This document shows positions 45,282 through 56,663 of a stretch of DNA of 64,000 nt, in pieces; position 1 is the first letter of the stretch; the number at the start of each line of letters is the position of its first letter. The DNA is taken from contig NZ_OX336385.1 of the NCBI RefSeq assembly GCF_946902905.1, forward strand, positions 372,001 through 436,000, read 5' to 3'. Below the pieces are notes generated by a model that saw only the letters and a program-made list of their open reading frames with translations, was not told the origin of the DNA and did no database searches. Source of the DNA: Streptococcus sp. Marseille-Q6470 (GTDB lineage: Bacteria; Bacillota; Bacilli; Lactobacillales; Streptococcaceae). The translations under genes and the position numbers were made by a program.

Positions 45282-47822
45282 TTAATTCTTTTCGTTTGTT
45301 ATAGGCTTACTATTTTTTAGCAAGACTAAAAGATTTTCAGCCTGAGCCATAATACCATTGTTATCCATAGTACCTAGTGTTAGATTATTTCGTAAACCAG
45401 CCAAGGTTTCGCTAGCATTGGATTTCACTCCTGCATCTGTCACATTCTTTAATAACTCTTCTGCTTCTTGTAGTTTAGCTTCTACCTTTTCAGTTTCAAT
45501 CTGTGGTTCTTCCTCTGGAGATTCTTCTGGTTCATCAGCTGGATTAGTATCCTCTGGCTTTTCCATTTGCGGTTTCTCCTCAAGAGTTTTTTCATTATTC
45601 GAATGGTCATGTTGTCCATTTTGGTTTCTTAGAACATGGTCACTTGCATTTCCCCAACCACTATCCGAATGCGGACGCTCGCTTGGATGCTCGACATAGT
45701 ACTTCACAGTCGCAAAAAGATCTTCGAGCGCATATCCCTTAGGAGCTTCGTAAAGCCCTTCATCAAACCATTCAAACTTGATATTATGGTAATGATCAAA
45801 GTGAGGGATAATCAAGTTACCATTTTTGACATCAACTGCATACTGTAGATTGTAAGGCATGCGATCTAGCGGTACCTTCTTCTCAGCTTTTACCCTATTA
45901 TAGATAGCTTCTGCCCCTTTTGCTTCCGATTTTGTTGAGTTCTGATTATCAGTCGAAGGAGGCGTCAACCTCTTCTCTTTGGCATAAGCCTGAGCAGTTG
46001 CCCTCTCAGCTTCGGACAAACTATCCTTACCGATCCAATGACTATGACCCATATGTGGCGTTACATAAGCATCTCCCTCGTCACTGATAATATCATGGGC
46101 ATCAAAGATATAACCATCCGATGTTGTGTACTTATCCGCTAGCTGGGCTACACGAACTTCATAGTCACTATACTCGATTTGTGAGTTTGGCTTACCAAGA
46201 CGTTCTGGATGACTAATCGGTGCAATAAATTTAAGCAAATCATCTACAAAAGCTATCTTATTAACATGCTCATCATTTAATCTTTCTAACAACTGATCCA
46301 AAGTCTTGAAGTCAGATAGCCGTCCCTTATTTTCAAGTAAGTTCCTATGCGTTTGCTCCAACAAACTATAAGCCTTATCATAGAATTCCTGATCTCTAGG
46401 AGCTATTGTGCTTTTCTTCTCCGCTAAGGTATGAGATGGTGTAGCCACATTATTTAGTTTTTTCTCAAAAGCTATAAGATTCTCTTTAGACAAATCCTTA
46501 CTCAAGACATAACGTGATACTCCTTTATCTTCAAGGACATAACCCTGACCAATTTTTCTGACTACTTGCTTGGTAAGTTCCTCATTAGAATGATTTTCAG
46601 GAATAGGAACTGGAGCTGGTTGAGGATTTGGTACAGGTTGTGGACTTGGTATTGGGGTAGGCTCTGGAGCAGGGATTGGAGTCGGAATTGGTTTTAATTC
46701 TTTACCACCTGCAGTAGTATGATTTCCTTGATAATTTTCAGAAATCATTCTCGCAATCTTCTGCTCTAAATCAGACATTTGAGAATAAGGGATAAAGTGG
46801 TAATGATCTCCGTGTGGCACTGCAACACCATTCGCAGTTTTTCTTGTAATTTGCGCTGGATCAAAGAGTAAACCATCGGATTCCACATGACGTTGGCTGA
46901 GTGGCAAGGCGTAAAGTTGTTTCAAAAGACTAGATACATCTTCACTTGGACTTGCTTGATAACTATTATCCACTTGTGGGCTAACACTTGGGGTCCATCT
47001 TCTAGTATTTGCCTCAACATTGCTTTGATTCGTTTGTCTATATGTACTACTATTCGAAGCATCTGATGAGCTGCTAGAAGAATTTGTTGACGGTCGATAC
47101 CCAACTGAGCTTGTTTGACCACCTTTAGCGTATAAGAAGGCTTGAGCAGCAGCTAGTTCGCTAGCTGATAAATCACTTTTGGGAATATAATGAAAGTGAT
47201 TGCCATGTGGAACGATGTAAGCATCACCCGTGTCCTCAATAATATCACTAGCATTAAAAATATAACCATCATCCGTCGTATAACGTCCCTGAGTCCTTGC
47301 TACAGCGACTTCATTACTAACCTTTACTCCGCCACCATGTCCATGTTCCTGCTTCTGACGATTGATCTCATCCTTACTACGAATATTTTCGGAATGAGAA
47401 GCATCTTTGAGGTATACATAATAGTGACCATCAACCTTAATGACATAGCCACCCTTGATTTCGTTGACAATATCCTCATTTCGAAGTTGATAATTCGAAT
47501 CTTTCATCAAGAGTTCTTCGCTAATAATAGCGTCATAAGGAACCTTACCATTAAAGTAATGATAATGGTCTACATGTGAAGTTACGTAGCCTTGATCGGT
47601 AATCTTAACGACTATCTGTTCCGCATTGATTCCTTCTCGCTGACTTACCTCATCTGGCGTCAAATTTTCGGTCTTAGTACTAGCCTGATTTCCATCTATA
47701 TAAGCCACACGATTAGACTCTTTGCCAGTCTGTACTGCTTGATAACGCCCTAATTCATAACTTGAAAGGCTTAAGGCTAAAAGAGCTACAGAACCAAGAA
47801 CATATTTTTTATTGATTTTCAT
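45282..47822 (-). CDS. Polyhistidine triad protein, PhtA/B/D type (five triads)
   Basis: 846 residues. Five triads: HVDHYH, HGNHFH, HGDHYH, HMGHSH and HFDHYH. A proline-rich spacer (PTPIPAPEPTPIPSPQPVPN) lies at about residues 390-420. The signal region reads LALSLSSYELGRYQ; most Pht proteins have Cys where this one has Ser, so the lipobox cysteine is missing. Surface zinc scavenger and complement/adhesion factor in pneumococci. It stands 155 bp upstream of adcAII with its own AdcR boxes. Confidence 0.92.
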   Translation of the reverse strand: MKINKKYVLGSVALLALSLSSYELGRYQAVQTGKESNRVAYIDGNQASTKTENLTPDEVSQREGINAEQIVVKITDQGYVTSHVDHYHYFNGKVPYDAIISEELLMKDSNYQLRNEDIVNEIKGGYVIKVDGHYYVYLKDASHSENIRSKDEINRQKQEHGHGGGVKVSNEVAVARTQGRYTTDDGYIFNASDIIEDTGDAYIVPHGNHFHYIPKSDLSASELAAAQAFLYAKGGQTSSVGYRPSTNSSSSSSDASNSSTYRQTNQSNVEANTRRWTPSVSPQVDNSYQASPSEDVSSLLKQLYALPLSQRHVESDGLLFDPAQITRKTANGVAVPHGDHYHFIPYSQMSDLEQKIARMISENYQGNHTTAGGKELKPIPTPIPAPEPTPIPSPQPVPNPQPAPVPIPENHSNEELTKQVVRKIGQGYVLEDKGVSRYVLSKDLSKENLIAFEKKLNNVATPSHTLAEKKSTIAPRDQEFYDKAYSLLEQTHRNLLENKGRLSDFKTLDQLLERLNDEHVNKIAFVDDLLKFIAPISHPERLGKPNSQIEYSDYEVRVAQLADKYTTSDGYIFDAHDIISDEGDAYVTPHMGHSHWIGKDSLSEAERATAQAYAKEKRLTPPSTDNQNSTKSEAKGAEAIYNRVKAEKKVPLDRMPYNLQYAVDVKNGNLIIPHFDHYHNIKFEWFDEGLYEAPKGYALEDLFATVKYYVEHPSERPHSDSGWGNASDHVLRNQNGQHDHSNNEKTLEEKPQMEKPEDTNPADEPEESPEEEPQIETEKVEAKLQEAEELLKNVTDAGVKSNASETLAGLRNNLTLGTMDNNGIMAQAENLLVLLKNSKPITNEKN

Positions 47823-47887
47823 CTAAACACACTTTCTATTTTCACTACTAAATATAATATTTAGGCAATACTATAAGTTCTGTGTCA

Positions 47888-47899
47888 TTAACCAGTTAA
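47888..47899. promoter_or_regulatory. AdcR box, perfect consensus
   Basis: TTAACCAGTTAA is an exact match to TTAACYRGTTAA, 65 bp upstream of the five-triad pht gene. Confidence 0.85.
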
Positions 47900-48008
47900 G
47901 TTTATAAATAGAAATATTTATAAAAACAATTAAAATGTTCTAAACCTTTTTGTAGGTTTTTAGTATTGTTTAGCCAAATATATTGGATTCATAAACTTAA
48001 CCATTTAA

Positions 48009-48020
48009 TTAACCAGTAAA
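48009..48020. promoter_or_regulatory. Second AdcR-type box upstream of pht
   Basis: TTAACCAGTAAA (one mismatch) 186 bp upstream of the pht start, embedded in sequence repeated upstream of adcAII. No further feature is seen in this gap apart from a terminator-like hairpin at 48082-48113 for the next gene. Confidence 0.7.
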
Positions 48021-48111
48021 TATTCTACTCCTTAATATTTAAGATGTCAAGTTATAAATTCATTTTTTACAAAATTTTACCCAAAAGAAAAGCACCCTAA
48101 AAGATGCTTTC

Positions 48112-49074
48112 TTATAAACTACCAATGTTGATCTCAGGAAATTTTTTTGGAAGAAGATTCCAGAATTCTTCTAATTGTTCTTCTACTCTATTAGTATTTC
48201 GAATAGTTAAGCTATATTTCTTAGAACTATCCTTTCGAGTATAGACAAACTGATAAACTTTTGTAAAACGGCTATAACCTGTTCGTACTAGATAGATCCT
48301 CCACACATCTCTAAGATTTAGAGCTTGGGTTCCTTTGTAATAAGTAATGAGATGGTTTTTATACAAAATAACTTTCAAGTCCTGGTCGTAAAATTCAGCT
48401 TGAGTATCAAGCAGTTCGAGATTTCCTTCTAATTCAGGGTACAGACGATACAGCTCTTTGAATGAATCAACTGTTTTCTTTCGCATGATAAAGGCTGCTA
48501 TTAAAGTCATTAGCCCCATGCCGGAAAAAATCACAATACCAAAAATATAGCTCAAACTATCCCTAGAATATTCACTGAGACTGAGATAAATTCTTGTATT
48601 CATATTACGAGCGACAACCGATTTAGCAGGGAGAATAGAGCTAATAAATTCATCAAGATTGATAATCTTAGTGTTCTTAGAAGTATTGACAAAATTGGTA
48701 TTAGTGAGGGGTTCTAACTGTATACCTGTAAGAGTTCCAGGATTATCAGCAAGATTGTCTGCGTTCTCAAGAAGTTTATTAATTGACTCATCTTTCACTT
48801 TAGACTCAACTACAGCAAACTTTCCTTCACCTTCCTTGCTATATTGCACAATATAAACAACAGTTCCACCATCAACTTCACCAACAGGTTCAGGATAGAT
48901 ACCGTAGACTGGCATAGTAACTTCTTTTCCAGTATCAGTCGTATCTGCAAACCTCTCTGTAGGCTTCTTGTGCATTTGACCTAAGAATCCTGAAATAGAA
49001 GCAATCGCAAAGAATACTAGCGAAAGTATCAGTACAGAAATAAAACCCTTATTTCTTTTTTCTTTAAACATCAT
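48112..49074 (-). CDS. Membrane protein of unknown function (two transmembrane helices)
   Basis: 320 residues. Helix 1 at residues ~12-30 (ISVLILSLVFFAIASISGF), an external domain of ~140 residues, helix 2 at ~176-198 (FGIVIFSGMGLMTLIAAFIM), and a cytosolic C-terminal domain of ~120 residues. No family motif recognised; no linkage to the neighbouring zinc genes is evident beyond position. It has a terminator of its own. Confidence 0.75.
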   Translation of the reverse strand: MMFKEKRNKGFISVLILSLVFFAIASISGFLGQMHKKPTERFADTTDTGKEVTMPVYGIYPEPVGEVDGGTVVYIVQYSKEGEGKFAVVESKVKDESINKLLENADNLADNPGTLTGIQLEPLTNTNFVNTSKNTKIINLDEFISSILPAKSVVARNMNTRIYLSLSEYSRDSLSYIFGIVIFSGMGLMTLIAAFIMRKKTVDSFKELYRLYPELEGNLELLDTQAEFYDQDLKVILYKNHLITYYKGTQALNLRDVWRIYLVRTGYSRFTKVYQFVYTRKDSSKKYSLTIRNTNRVEEQLEEFWNLLPKKFPEINIGSL

Positions 49075-49162
49075 AATCTCCCTTAATCTCTTATTAGAAT
49101 TATACCAGACTTAAGTATATATCTCATCTCTGATCCTTGTTTTTCTGAGATTTTAACAAAAT

Positions 49163-49189
49163 AAAAAGCTCGAATTTTCATTCGAACTT
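49163..49189 (-). terminator. Terminator of ribF
   Basis: AAGTTCGAAT and ATTCGAGCTT pair around GAAA and are followed by TTT on the minus strand, just downstream of the ribF stop. Confidence 0.75.
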
Positions 49190-49194
49190 CATTA

Positions 49195-50106
49195 TTATTT
49201 TCTTGCAGCTTTTTCATCTTCTTCGAGTTGTTTGACCAGTTGTTCAATGCCGTCAAATTTTACCATATCTCGGATACGATCTAACCAATAGACGGTCACT
49301 GTTTCGCCATAAATATCTTCATCAAAATCAAAGATATTCACTTCAAAACGTTCTTCTTCCCCATCGAAGGTGACATTCTTACCGACACTTGCCATCCCTC
49401 GATAAAGTTTTCTCTTGATTTCGATATCAACAGTATAGACACCATCTGCCGGCATATAAGTACGGTCCAAGAGCACCAGATTGGCAGTTGGATAGCCGAT
49501 TGTTCGACCACGAGCATTGCCGTGTACGACTATTCCTCTTGTAGGAAGTGGACTTCCTAGTAACTGACCAGCTTCTTTCACATTCCCTTCAAGGATAGCT
49601 TGACGAATACGGGTAGAGCTAATCTTCCCTTTTTCATCTTCTACAGGAGGTACTACGACTACTTCTCCATCAAAGATTTCTTTTAAGTCTTCAGCTGATT
49701 TTCTATCTGAACCAAGACTATAGTCAAATCCAACTACAATGGTATCTGCTTTAACTTCTTTGACAAAGGTATCTACAAATTCTTGAGCTGTCATATTAGC
49801 GATACGACTTGAGAAGTCCATTAAATAAAGATTTTCAACACCAGCACGTTTAAACTTACGTTCACGTTCTTCTGCATTCAGGATATGAAGTAAATTTTCT
49901 GGTGAATAGGGTTTTAAGGTTAATTTTGGTGATTCATGGAAAGTGATTAAGGCAACACTCAATCTTTTTTTGGCAGCTATTTCCCCAGCAATGCTAAATA
50001 ATTTTTGATGTCCTAGGTGAATACCGTCAAAATATCCCAATACAAGGACGGTTGGACCTGGAGTTGCAATGTCTTTTTCAGTTTTTATAGGTATTGTTAC
50101 AATCAT
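49195..50106 (-). CDS. ribF: Bifunctional riboflavin kinase / FAD synthetase
   Basis: 303 residues from MIVTIPIKTEKDIATPGPTV. The N-terminal FAD synthetase (VLVLGYFDGIHLGHQKLF; SSTRIRQAIL) is followed by the riboflavin kinase domain (GRTIGYPTANL and EVNIFDFDEDIYGE). Converts riboflavin to FMN and FAD. There is no ribosome site; an extended -10 ends six bases before the ATG, so the mRNA may be leaderless. Confidence 0.95.
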   Translation of the reverse strand: MIVTIPIKTEKDIATPGPTVLVLGYFDGIHLGHQKLFSIAGEIAAKKRLSVALITFHESPKLTLKPYSPENLLHILNAEERERKFKRAGVENLYLMDFSSRIANMTAQEFVDTFVKEVKADTIVVGFDYSLGSDRKSAEDLKEIFDGEVVVVPPVEDEKGKISSTRIRQAILEGNVKEAGQLLGSPLPTRGIVVHGNARGRTIGYPTANLVLLDRTYMPADGVYTVDIEIKRKLYRGMASVGKNVTFDGEEERFEVNIFDFDEDIYGETVTVYWLDRIRDMVKFDGIEQLVKQLEEDEKAARK

Positions 50107-50112
50107 AGTCAT

Positions 50113-50140
50113 ATTATACCAAAAAGAAGAAGGCATTCAA
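50113..50140 (-). promoter_or_regulatory. Extended -10 promoter giving a probably leaderless ribF mRNA
   Basis: TTGAAT (50135-50140), 16 bp, then TATAAT (50113-50118) with the extension TGG directly before it. The ribF ATG (50104-50106) falls exactly where transcription should start. Confidence 0.7.
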
Positions 50141-50161
50141 AATATTACGAATTTAAAAAGA

Positions 50162-51908
<1,747 letters not shown>

Positions 51909-51944
51909 AACTTTTCCTCCTTAAATTTTAAGGGGATCAGATAA

Positions 51945-52120
51945 AGAAAAAACCTTGCAATTGCAAGGTTTCAGTTAAGATATTTACAAAAAGTAGCAAA
52001 TAAGCACTTGCTTACCTGCTTCTATCGTAGTTTCTTTTCTCTGACACCTTGTGAGTCTCTCTGGACTTCCCTTAAAGGTTAAATTTTCACTAGTATACTG
52101 CATCAAGCCTAAAAAGTCAA
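51945..52120 (-). promoter_or_regulatory. PyrR attenuator with promoter upstream of pyrK-pyrDB
   Basis: Promoter TTGACT (52115-52120), 17 bp, TATACT (52092-52097). The transcript then carries AGTCCAGAGAGACT (52054-52067), the PyrR-binding loop, and ends in AAACCTTGCAATTGCAAGGTTT plus T-run (51945-51971), an intrinsic terminator before the pyrK ribosome site. UMP-bound PyrR would favour termination. Confidence 0.9.
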
Positions 52121-52156
52121 GTAAAAATAGGTCAGGTATCAGTTCATAAAAACTGC

Positions 52157-52846
52157 TTATTTTTGTGAAGAAAGAATCTTTTCTAATTTTTGATAATCTT
52201 TGACACTGTCAATTTCGTAAATAGAATTTTCTTCCAACTCTTCTACGTAAACATCTAGTTCTTTGATATTATCTTTAACCATATTATCCCAGTAAAGGTC
52301 AACAAACTCACCGCTTGCATAGGCTTCATCGATAAAACCAACAATTTTCTCAGCTGTTGGAGCATCCCAGAATGATACACCACTCAAGATGCGTCCGTTT
52401 TTGCTATCGACAATGATATCTTGAACTTTGTAATCATCTCCGTAAACCAAGAACCATTCATTATCACAGTCTTCACGATAAACGCTGAAATAAGTTGAAC
52501 GCTCGATATCATTACGGAACATATTTTTGAAAAGATAGTTATCCGCATCGATAACATAGCTGTTGGCCAACTCTTCTTTTACCAGGTAGAGAGAATAAAA
52601 GTTATTGTAATCAGCATACTTATCATTGAAGACCAAACGAACACCGTATTTTTCTTTAAGGTAGTCGAATTGTTCTTTCAAATAACCTACAACGATGATA
52701 ATATCATCAATTCCACGTTCTTTTAAAAATTCAATTTGATATTCAACCAAAGGTTTTTGGTTGACTTTAACCAAGGCTTTGGGAGTATTTTCTGTCATAG
52801 GACGTAAACGAGTTCCCAATCCCGCTGCTAAGATGATCGCTTTCAC
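52157..52846 (-). CDS. licC: CTP:phosphocholine cytidylyltransferase LicC
   Basis: 229 residues of the nucleotidyltransferase fold: KAIILAAGLGTRLRPMTENT, the NTP-binding start, then KALVKVNQKPLVEYQ and DADNYLFKN with the metal Asp. Makes CDP-choline for decoration of teichoic acids. It is the last gene of lic1, 12 bp after licB. Confidence 0.95.
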   Translation of the reverse strand: MKAIILAAGLGTRLRPMTENTPKALVKVNQKPLVEYQIEFLKERGIDDIIIVVGYLKEQFDYLKEKYGVRLVFNDKYADYNNFYSLYLVKEELANSYVIDADNYLFKNMFRNDIERSTYFSVYREDCDNEWFLVYGDDYKVQDIIVDSKNGRILSGVSFWDAPTAEKIVGFIDEAYASGEFVDLYWDNMVKDNIKELDVYVEELEENSIYEIDSVKDYQKLEKILSSQK

Positions 52847-52858
52847 GCGTTTTCTCCT

Positions 52859-53737
52859 TTATTCTTTAATGATAATATAAACACCAGCCATTACGACAAA
52901 TGAAGTTATAATGGTCAAAACAGTCAGAGGTGTCCCCAAGAACATTGCTGCAAACAGGACAGTCCAAACTACATAACTGACATTTAGACCAGTAGCTTTT
53001 GCTGGCTGCAATCGATTGATAGCCATATAGTAGGCAAGATAAGAAATCATATTAAATGCCGCAAAGACAATTAATAGACCAAACAATTGGCCATTTGCCA
53101 CTTCTGCAAATGAGTGATGCGAGAAGAGCACAATAACAAGATAAGACAAGAAGGATGTAACTTGACGAATCAAGAGAGCTTCAATTTCACTGAGGTCACT
53201 TTCCATAGCAAAGGAGCTCAGAACGCTTTCACTTCCCCAAGCAAAGGCACAAATCAAGGCGCAAAGAATACCTATGTAGAAAGAATTGACCTGCTCTGCT
53301 TTATAGGTCTGAGCAATAATTCCTGCAATGATTAACAAAATTCCAAATACTGTATTCTTAGAAACCTTATGCTTTAGAATAAAGAAGGCAAGAAGGACAG
53401 AAACTGCAGGATAAATCGCTGAAACAGACGAAGCTAAGGAACTACCGATGTATTTGACAGCATAAAGGTTAGCCTGCATACCAATCGGCCCAGCTAATAG
53501 TGCTCCAACGATAACACTGACATTTCGAATGTTTAAGAAAATTGAAAAGCGAACTTTTCCTTCTTTAACGAGTAGATATCCTAGCAAGATAAAAATACTC
53601 AGAAAATCGTGTGCAGCTGCTACTACAAAAGGCGAAAGATCTGTGAAGATTGAAAAAATATAGGCACTAATGGTTAATCCTAATCCCCAGAATACACCTG
53701 AAAGTAATCCAAAAGAAACTCCATTTTTAGTTTTCAT
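52859..53737 (-). CDS. licB: Choline transporter LicB (DMT/EamA superfamily)
   Basis: 292 residues, ten transmembrane segments in two five-helix EamA repeats (begins NGVSFGLLSGVFWGLGLTIS). Brings in choline. Its start overlaps the end of licA by 11 bp, so translation is coupled. Confidence 0.94.
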   Translation of the reverse strand: MKTKNGVSFGLLSGVFWGLGLTISAYIFSIFTDLSPFVVAAAHDFLSIFILLGYLLVKEGKVRFSIFLNIRNVSVIVGALLAGPIGMQANLYAVKYIGSSLASSVSAIYPAVSVLLAFFILKHKVSKNTVFGILLIIAGIIAQTYKAEQVNSFYIGILCALICAFAWGSESVLSSFAMESDLSEIEALLIRQVTSFLSYLVIVLFSHHSFAEVANGQLFGLLIVFAAFNMISYLAYYMAINRLQPAKATGLNVSYVVWTVLFAAMFLGTPLTVLTIITSFVVMAGVYIIIKE

Positions 53738-54596
53738 GAGAACCTCCCTTAAAATCCAATTCTTTTACTGCTCTATTGTAACGAGAGATTCCATAATCAC
53801 CAAAGTCTGCACCATTTTCTTCTTTGTAAATAGTCCAAAGGCTCCAAATAATATCTTGCAAAATTTTATAAATTCGAATTTTCTGTTTCGAAACAGGAGT
53901 CTTTTCACTCTCGTAATGAGCCAAAAAGTTTTCCTCTTCTTCTGGAGTGAATTCAGACTCTAGAAAGAGTGCCGCAAGGTCCCACATAGGATCGTTCATG
54001 GATGAATATTCCCAATCAATCAGATAAAGATGCCCATCTGGTGCTTCAATAAAATTTTCAGGAACCAAATCAATATGACAAGACTTCTTCTCAATTCCGA
54101 TTTGTTCAAGCTCTTCTTTCAGAGAAAACACCGATTTTCTAACAGCTTCATAGTTTGGATAATAGATCTCTCCTTGAATCAAGGATTCATATTTTTTGAT
54201 TTCCTCAAAAGGAGCAAACTCTCCTTTTAATTCTTTACCAGATGCATGAATGGTTTGTAGAATGGGAGCAATTTTCTCAAATCTAGTTTTAATGGTATCT
54301 AAATTAAGTGTTTCAGCATTTTCAATGTATTGATTAACTTTGATACCAGCTTCAATATCAAAAAGATAATTTTCGACATCTAATTTCAAATCTTTCAACA
54401 ATTCAAGATTGAACTTTTCATTCTGACGGTCGATTAATTTATCCGTACCTTTACCGAAAAATTTAACGATATACTGATTTGAGGATGTTTGAACCAAATA
54501 GTTTTGATTGGTCATTCCCCCTAACTGTTCCACACTTAGAATTTCTTCATCACCTGATAATAAAGAGGCGATCTTTTCTTTAACAATTTCCTTCAC
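53727..54596 (-). CDS. licA: Choline kinase LicA
   Basis: 289 residues of the aminoglycoside phosphotransferase-like kinase fold: QLGGMTNQNYLVQTSSNQYI for ATP, the catalytic loop CHIDLVPENFIEAPDG and the metal motif IDWEYSS. Phosphorylates choline. Unlike the Haemophilus licA, there are no tetranucleotide repeats for phase variation. Confidence 0.95.
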   Translation of the reverse strand: MKEIVKEKIASLLSGDEEILSVEQLGGMTNQNYLVQTSSNQYIVKFFGKGTDKLIDRQNEKFNLELLKDLKLDVENYLFDIEAGIKVNQYIENAETLNLDTIKTRFEKIAPILQTIHASGKELKGEFAPFEEIKKYESLIQGEIYYPNYEAVRKSVFSLKEELEQIGIEKKSCHIDLVPENFIEAPDGHLYLIDWEYSSMNDPMWDLAALFLESEFTPEEEENFLAHYESEKTPVSKQKIRIYKILQDIIWSLWTIYKEENGADFGDYGISRYNRAVKELDFKGGSHEN

Positions 54597-54608
54597 AATT
54601 ATCCCTCA

Positions 54609-55631
54609 TTAGACTTCCCACTTAAATACTGTCTTGAAGGCAGTATTAAGGTCTGTTGCAAATACTCGATGAATATCCTTAATCTCTCTTACTGGTTCTT
54701 CAAGATAGATGATATTCTTCAAACGATTGGCAAACTTCTTAATCTCCATCATATGGATGGCATTTTCAAAGTCAACTCGCCCAGAACGAGAAGAGCCGAC
54801 TAGTAGCAAACCTTTTTCCAATGAATCACGAGTGTTGATATTAACTTTATACTCGCTAACACCCATCATCAGAATGGTACCTTGCGGTTTGATGTAACGA
54901 ATTAAGTCATTAATAGCAGGTCCACATCCATCACCACCACAGCATTCGAAACCATGGTCAAAACTAAGGTCCTCTGGGATGCTATCCGTAATATAGAGTT
55001 CCTTAGCAAATGAAAAGAGTTCCAATTTCTCCCAGTGGCGGCCAATGACAATAATTTCAGCTTCAGGCAAGGTGTAGTTGATAATATTAGCCACGACAAA
55101 AGCTAAACTTCCATCACCAATAACTGCAATTCGTTGACGTCTACTGTGAGAAACTGTCATGAAACGATTCATAGCGTGCATACCCACGCTGACAAACTCT
55201 GTTATGGCAGCAACTGTATCTTCGATGTCCTCGTAGGCAACCACACGATCCTTAGGAAGAGAAACAAATTCTCGCATGAATCCATCGTAGCCACTTGATA
55301 AGAAATATGTTCCAGTCATGTAATTTTCGTAGAATTCCTCATCACTTTGCATAGGTGGTTGATTTGGAATCATAACAACCTTCTGACCAACTTTGTAGGT
55401 ACCGGTTGGATCAGAAATAACTGTACCACAAGACTCATGAATCATAGCCATTGGTAGTTTTTTCGCTAAAATTTTTGGATCGCGTTTACCTTGGTAGTAA
55501 CGTTGATCCGCGTGACAAACCGCCATGTAATTTGGTCGGATGAGGATATGATTCTCTTGATCAATTTCTTCTTCCTGATATTTAATATTAATAAACTTTG
55601 GTTTTGTCAGTTGATAAATTTGATTAATCAT
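54609..55631 (-). CDS. tarJ: Ribulose-5-phosphate reductase TarJ
   Basis: 340 residues from MINQIYQLTKPKFINIKYQE (a TTG six codons earlier is not preferred). Zinc-type medium-chain dehydrogenase with MAVCHADQRYYQG and IAVIGDGSLAFVVANI. Makes ribitol 5-phosphate with NADPH. Follows tarI closely in the same operon. Confidence 0.94.
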   Translation of the reverse strand: MINQIYQLTKPKFINIKYQEEEIDQENHILIRPNYMAVCHADQRYYQGKRDPKILAKKLPMAMIHESCGTVISDPTGTYKVGQKVVMIPNQPPMQSDEEFYENYMTGTYFLSSGYDGFMREFVSLPKDRVVAYEDIEDTVAAITEFVSVGMHAMNRFMTVSHSRRQRIAVIGDGSLAFVVANIINYTLPEAEIIVIGRHWEKLELFSFAKELYITDSIPEDLSFDHGFECCGGDGCGPAINDLIRYIKPQGTILMMGVSEYKVNINTRDSLEKGLLLVGSSRSGRVDFENAIHMMEIKKFANRLKNIIYLEEPVREIKDIHRVFATDLNTAFKTVFKWEV

Positions 55632-55635
55632 GTCT

Positions 55636-56343
55636 TTAGTCTTTCTCAATCATGCTTTTAGCAATCTTCAAGTCTGTAACTGTAGTAATTTTAAGGTTTG
55701 AATATTCACCTTTTGCTAATGCTACATCTTTACCCTTAATGACAAAGATTTTACATGCATCTGTTAAAATTTCTTTTTCCTCTGCTGATAAAGAACCATA
55801 CAAATCAATAAAGTCTTTACAACGGAAGGTTTGAGGAGTTTGCCCTTGATAGAGATGAGCGCGATTTGGAATATCTGTGATAAACTGACCGTTTGTACTT
55901 TCAACAATAGTATCTACAGCTTCAACTACTGTATCAACAGCATCATGATTTTGCGCGAGAGCAATGTTATCTTGAATCATTCGAAGTGTGATAAAAGGAC
56001 GAACTGAGTCATGAGTGACCACGATATCATCTTTCGTGATTGGACGGTAAGCATCAATAGCTTCGATAATCTTTTCAATACTAGAATTACGATCAGCCCC
56101 ACCTTTTGTGATGATGATACGGTCCTTATGGAGCGGAAGGAATTTTTCAACTAGATCTTCTGCATGTGTAACCCAGTCACCATGAACTCCAACAACAATT
56201 TTTTCAATACTTGGTTCTAGGACAAATTTTTCAATTGTATGGATTAGAATTGGGCGGTCTCCCAACTCAAGAAATTGTTTAGGTAAATTACTGATACCCA
56301 TGCGCGTGCCGGTTCCACCTGCTAAAATTCCAGCGTAAATCAT
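55636..56343 (-). CDS. tarI: Ribitol-5-phosphate cytidylyltransferase TarI
   Basis: 235 residues of the IspD-like family: YAGILAGGTGTRMG, then VTHDSVRPFITLRM and NRAHLYQGQTPQTF. In this context (lic1, with TarJ) it makes CDP-ribitol for teichoic acid. AAGGAG precedes the ATG; an extended -10 (TGATATAAT, 56386-56394) is the likely operon promoter. Confidence 0.93.
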   Translation of the reverse strand: MIYAGILAGGTGTRMGISNLPKQFLELGDRPILIHTIEKFVLEPSIEKIVVGVHGDWVTHAEDLVEKFLPLHKDRIIITKGGADRNSSIEKIIEAIDAYRPITKDDIVVTHDSVRPFITLRMIQDNIALAQNHDAVDTVVEAVDTIVESTNGQFITDIPNRAHLYQGQTPQTFRCKDFIDLYGSLSAEEKEILTDACKIFVIKGKDVALAKGEYSNLKITTVTDLKIAKSMIEKD

Positions 56344-56663
56344 ATTGATTCTCCTTTGGTTTATTTCAAAAACTCATTCTTTTCTATTATATCATAATCT
56401 AGCACTATCTTGAAATAAATACTAGTTATCTCTAGTTAGAAACCGATGATGAGAGCATTTCATGCATTGAACATTTAAAACTAATCCTTGCATTATTAAC
56501 TCTCGGTTAATATAGAGTTCTTCAGAATAATATAGAAAGCTTAAAGAAACCTTAAACCATTGGTTGATATATATATAGAAATCCTGAAATTTTAATTAGA
56601 CTTTTCCAATTAAAATTGTTAAAATAAAATGGAAAATAATAGAAAAGGAAGCTAACTACCGCC

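Noticed and set aside
53727-54596. Phase-variable licA as in Haemophilus
   Set aside because: No simple tetranucleotide repeat is present at the 5' end of the gene.
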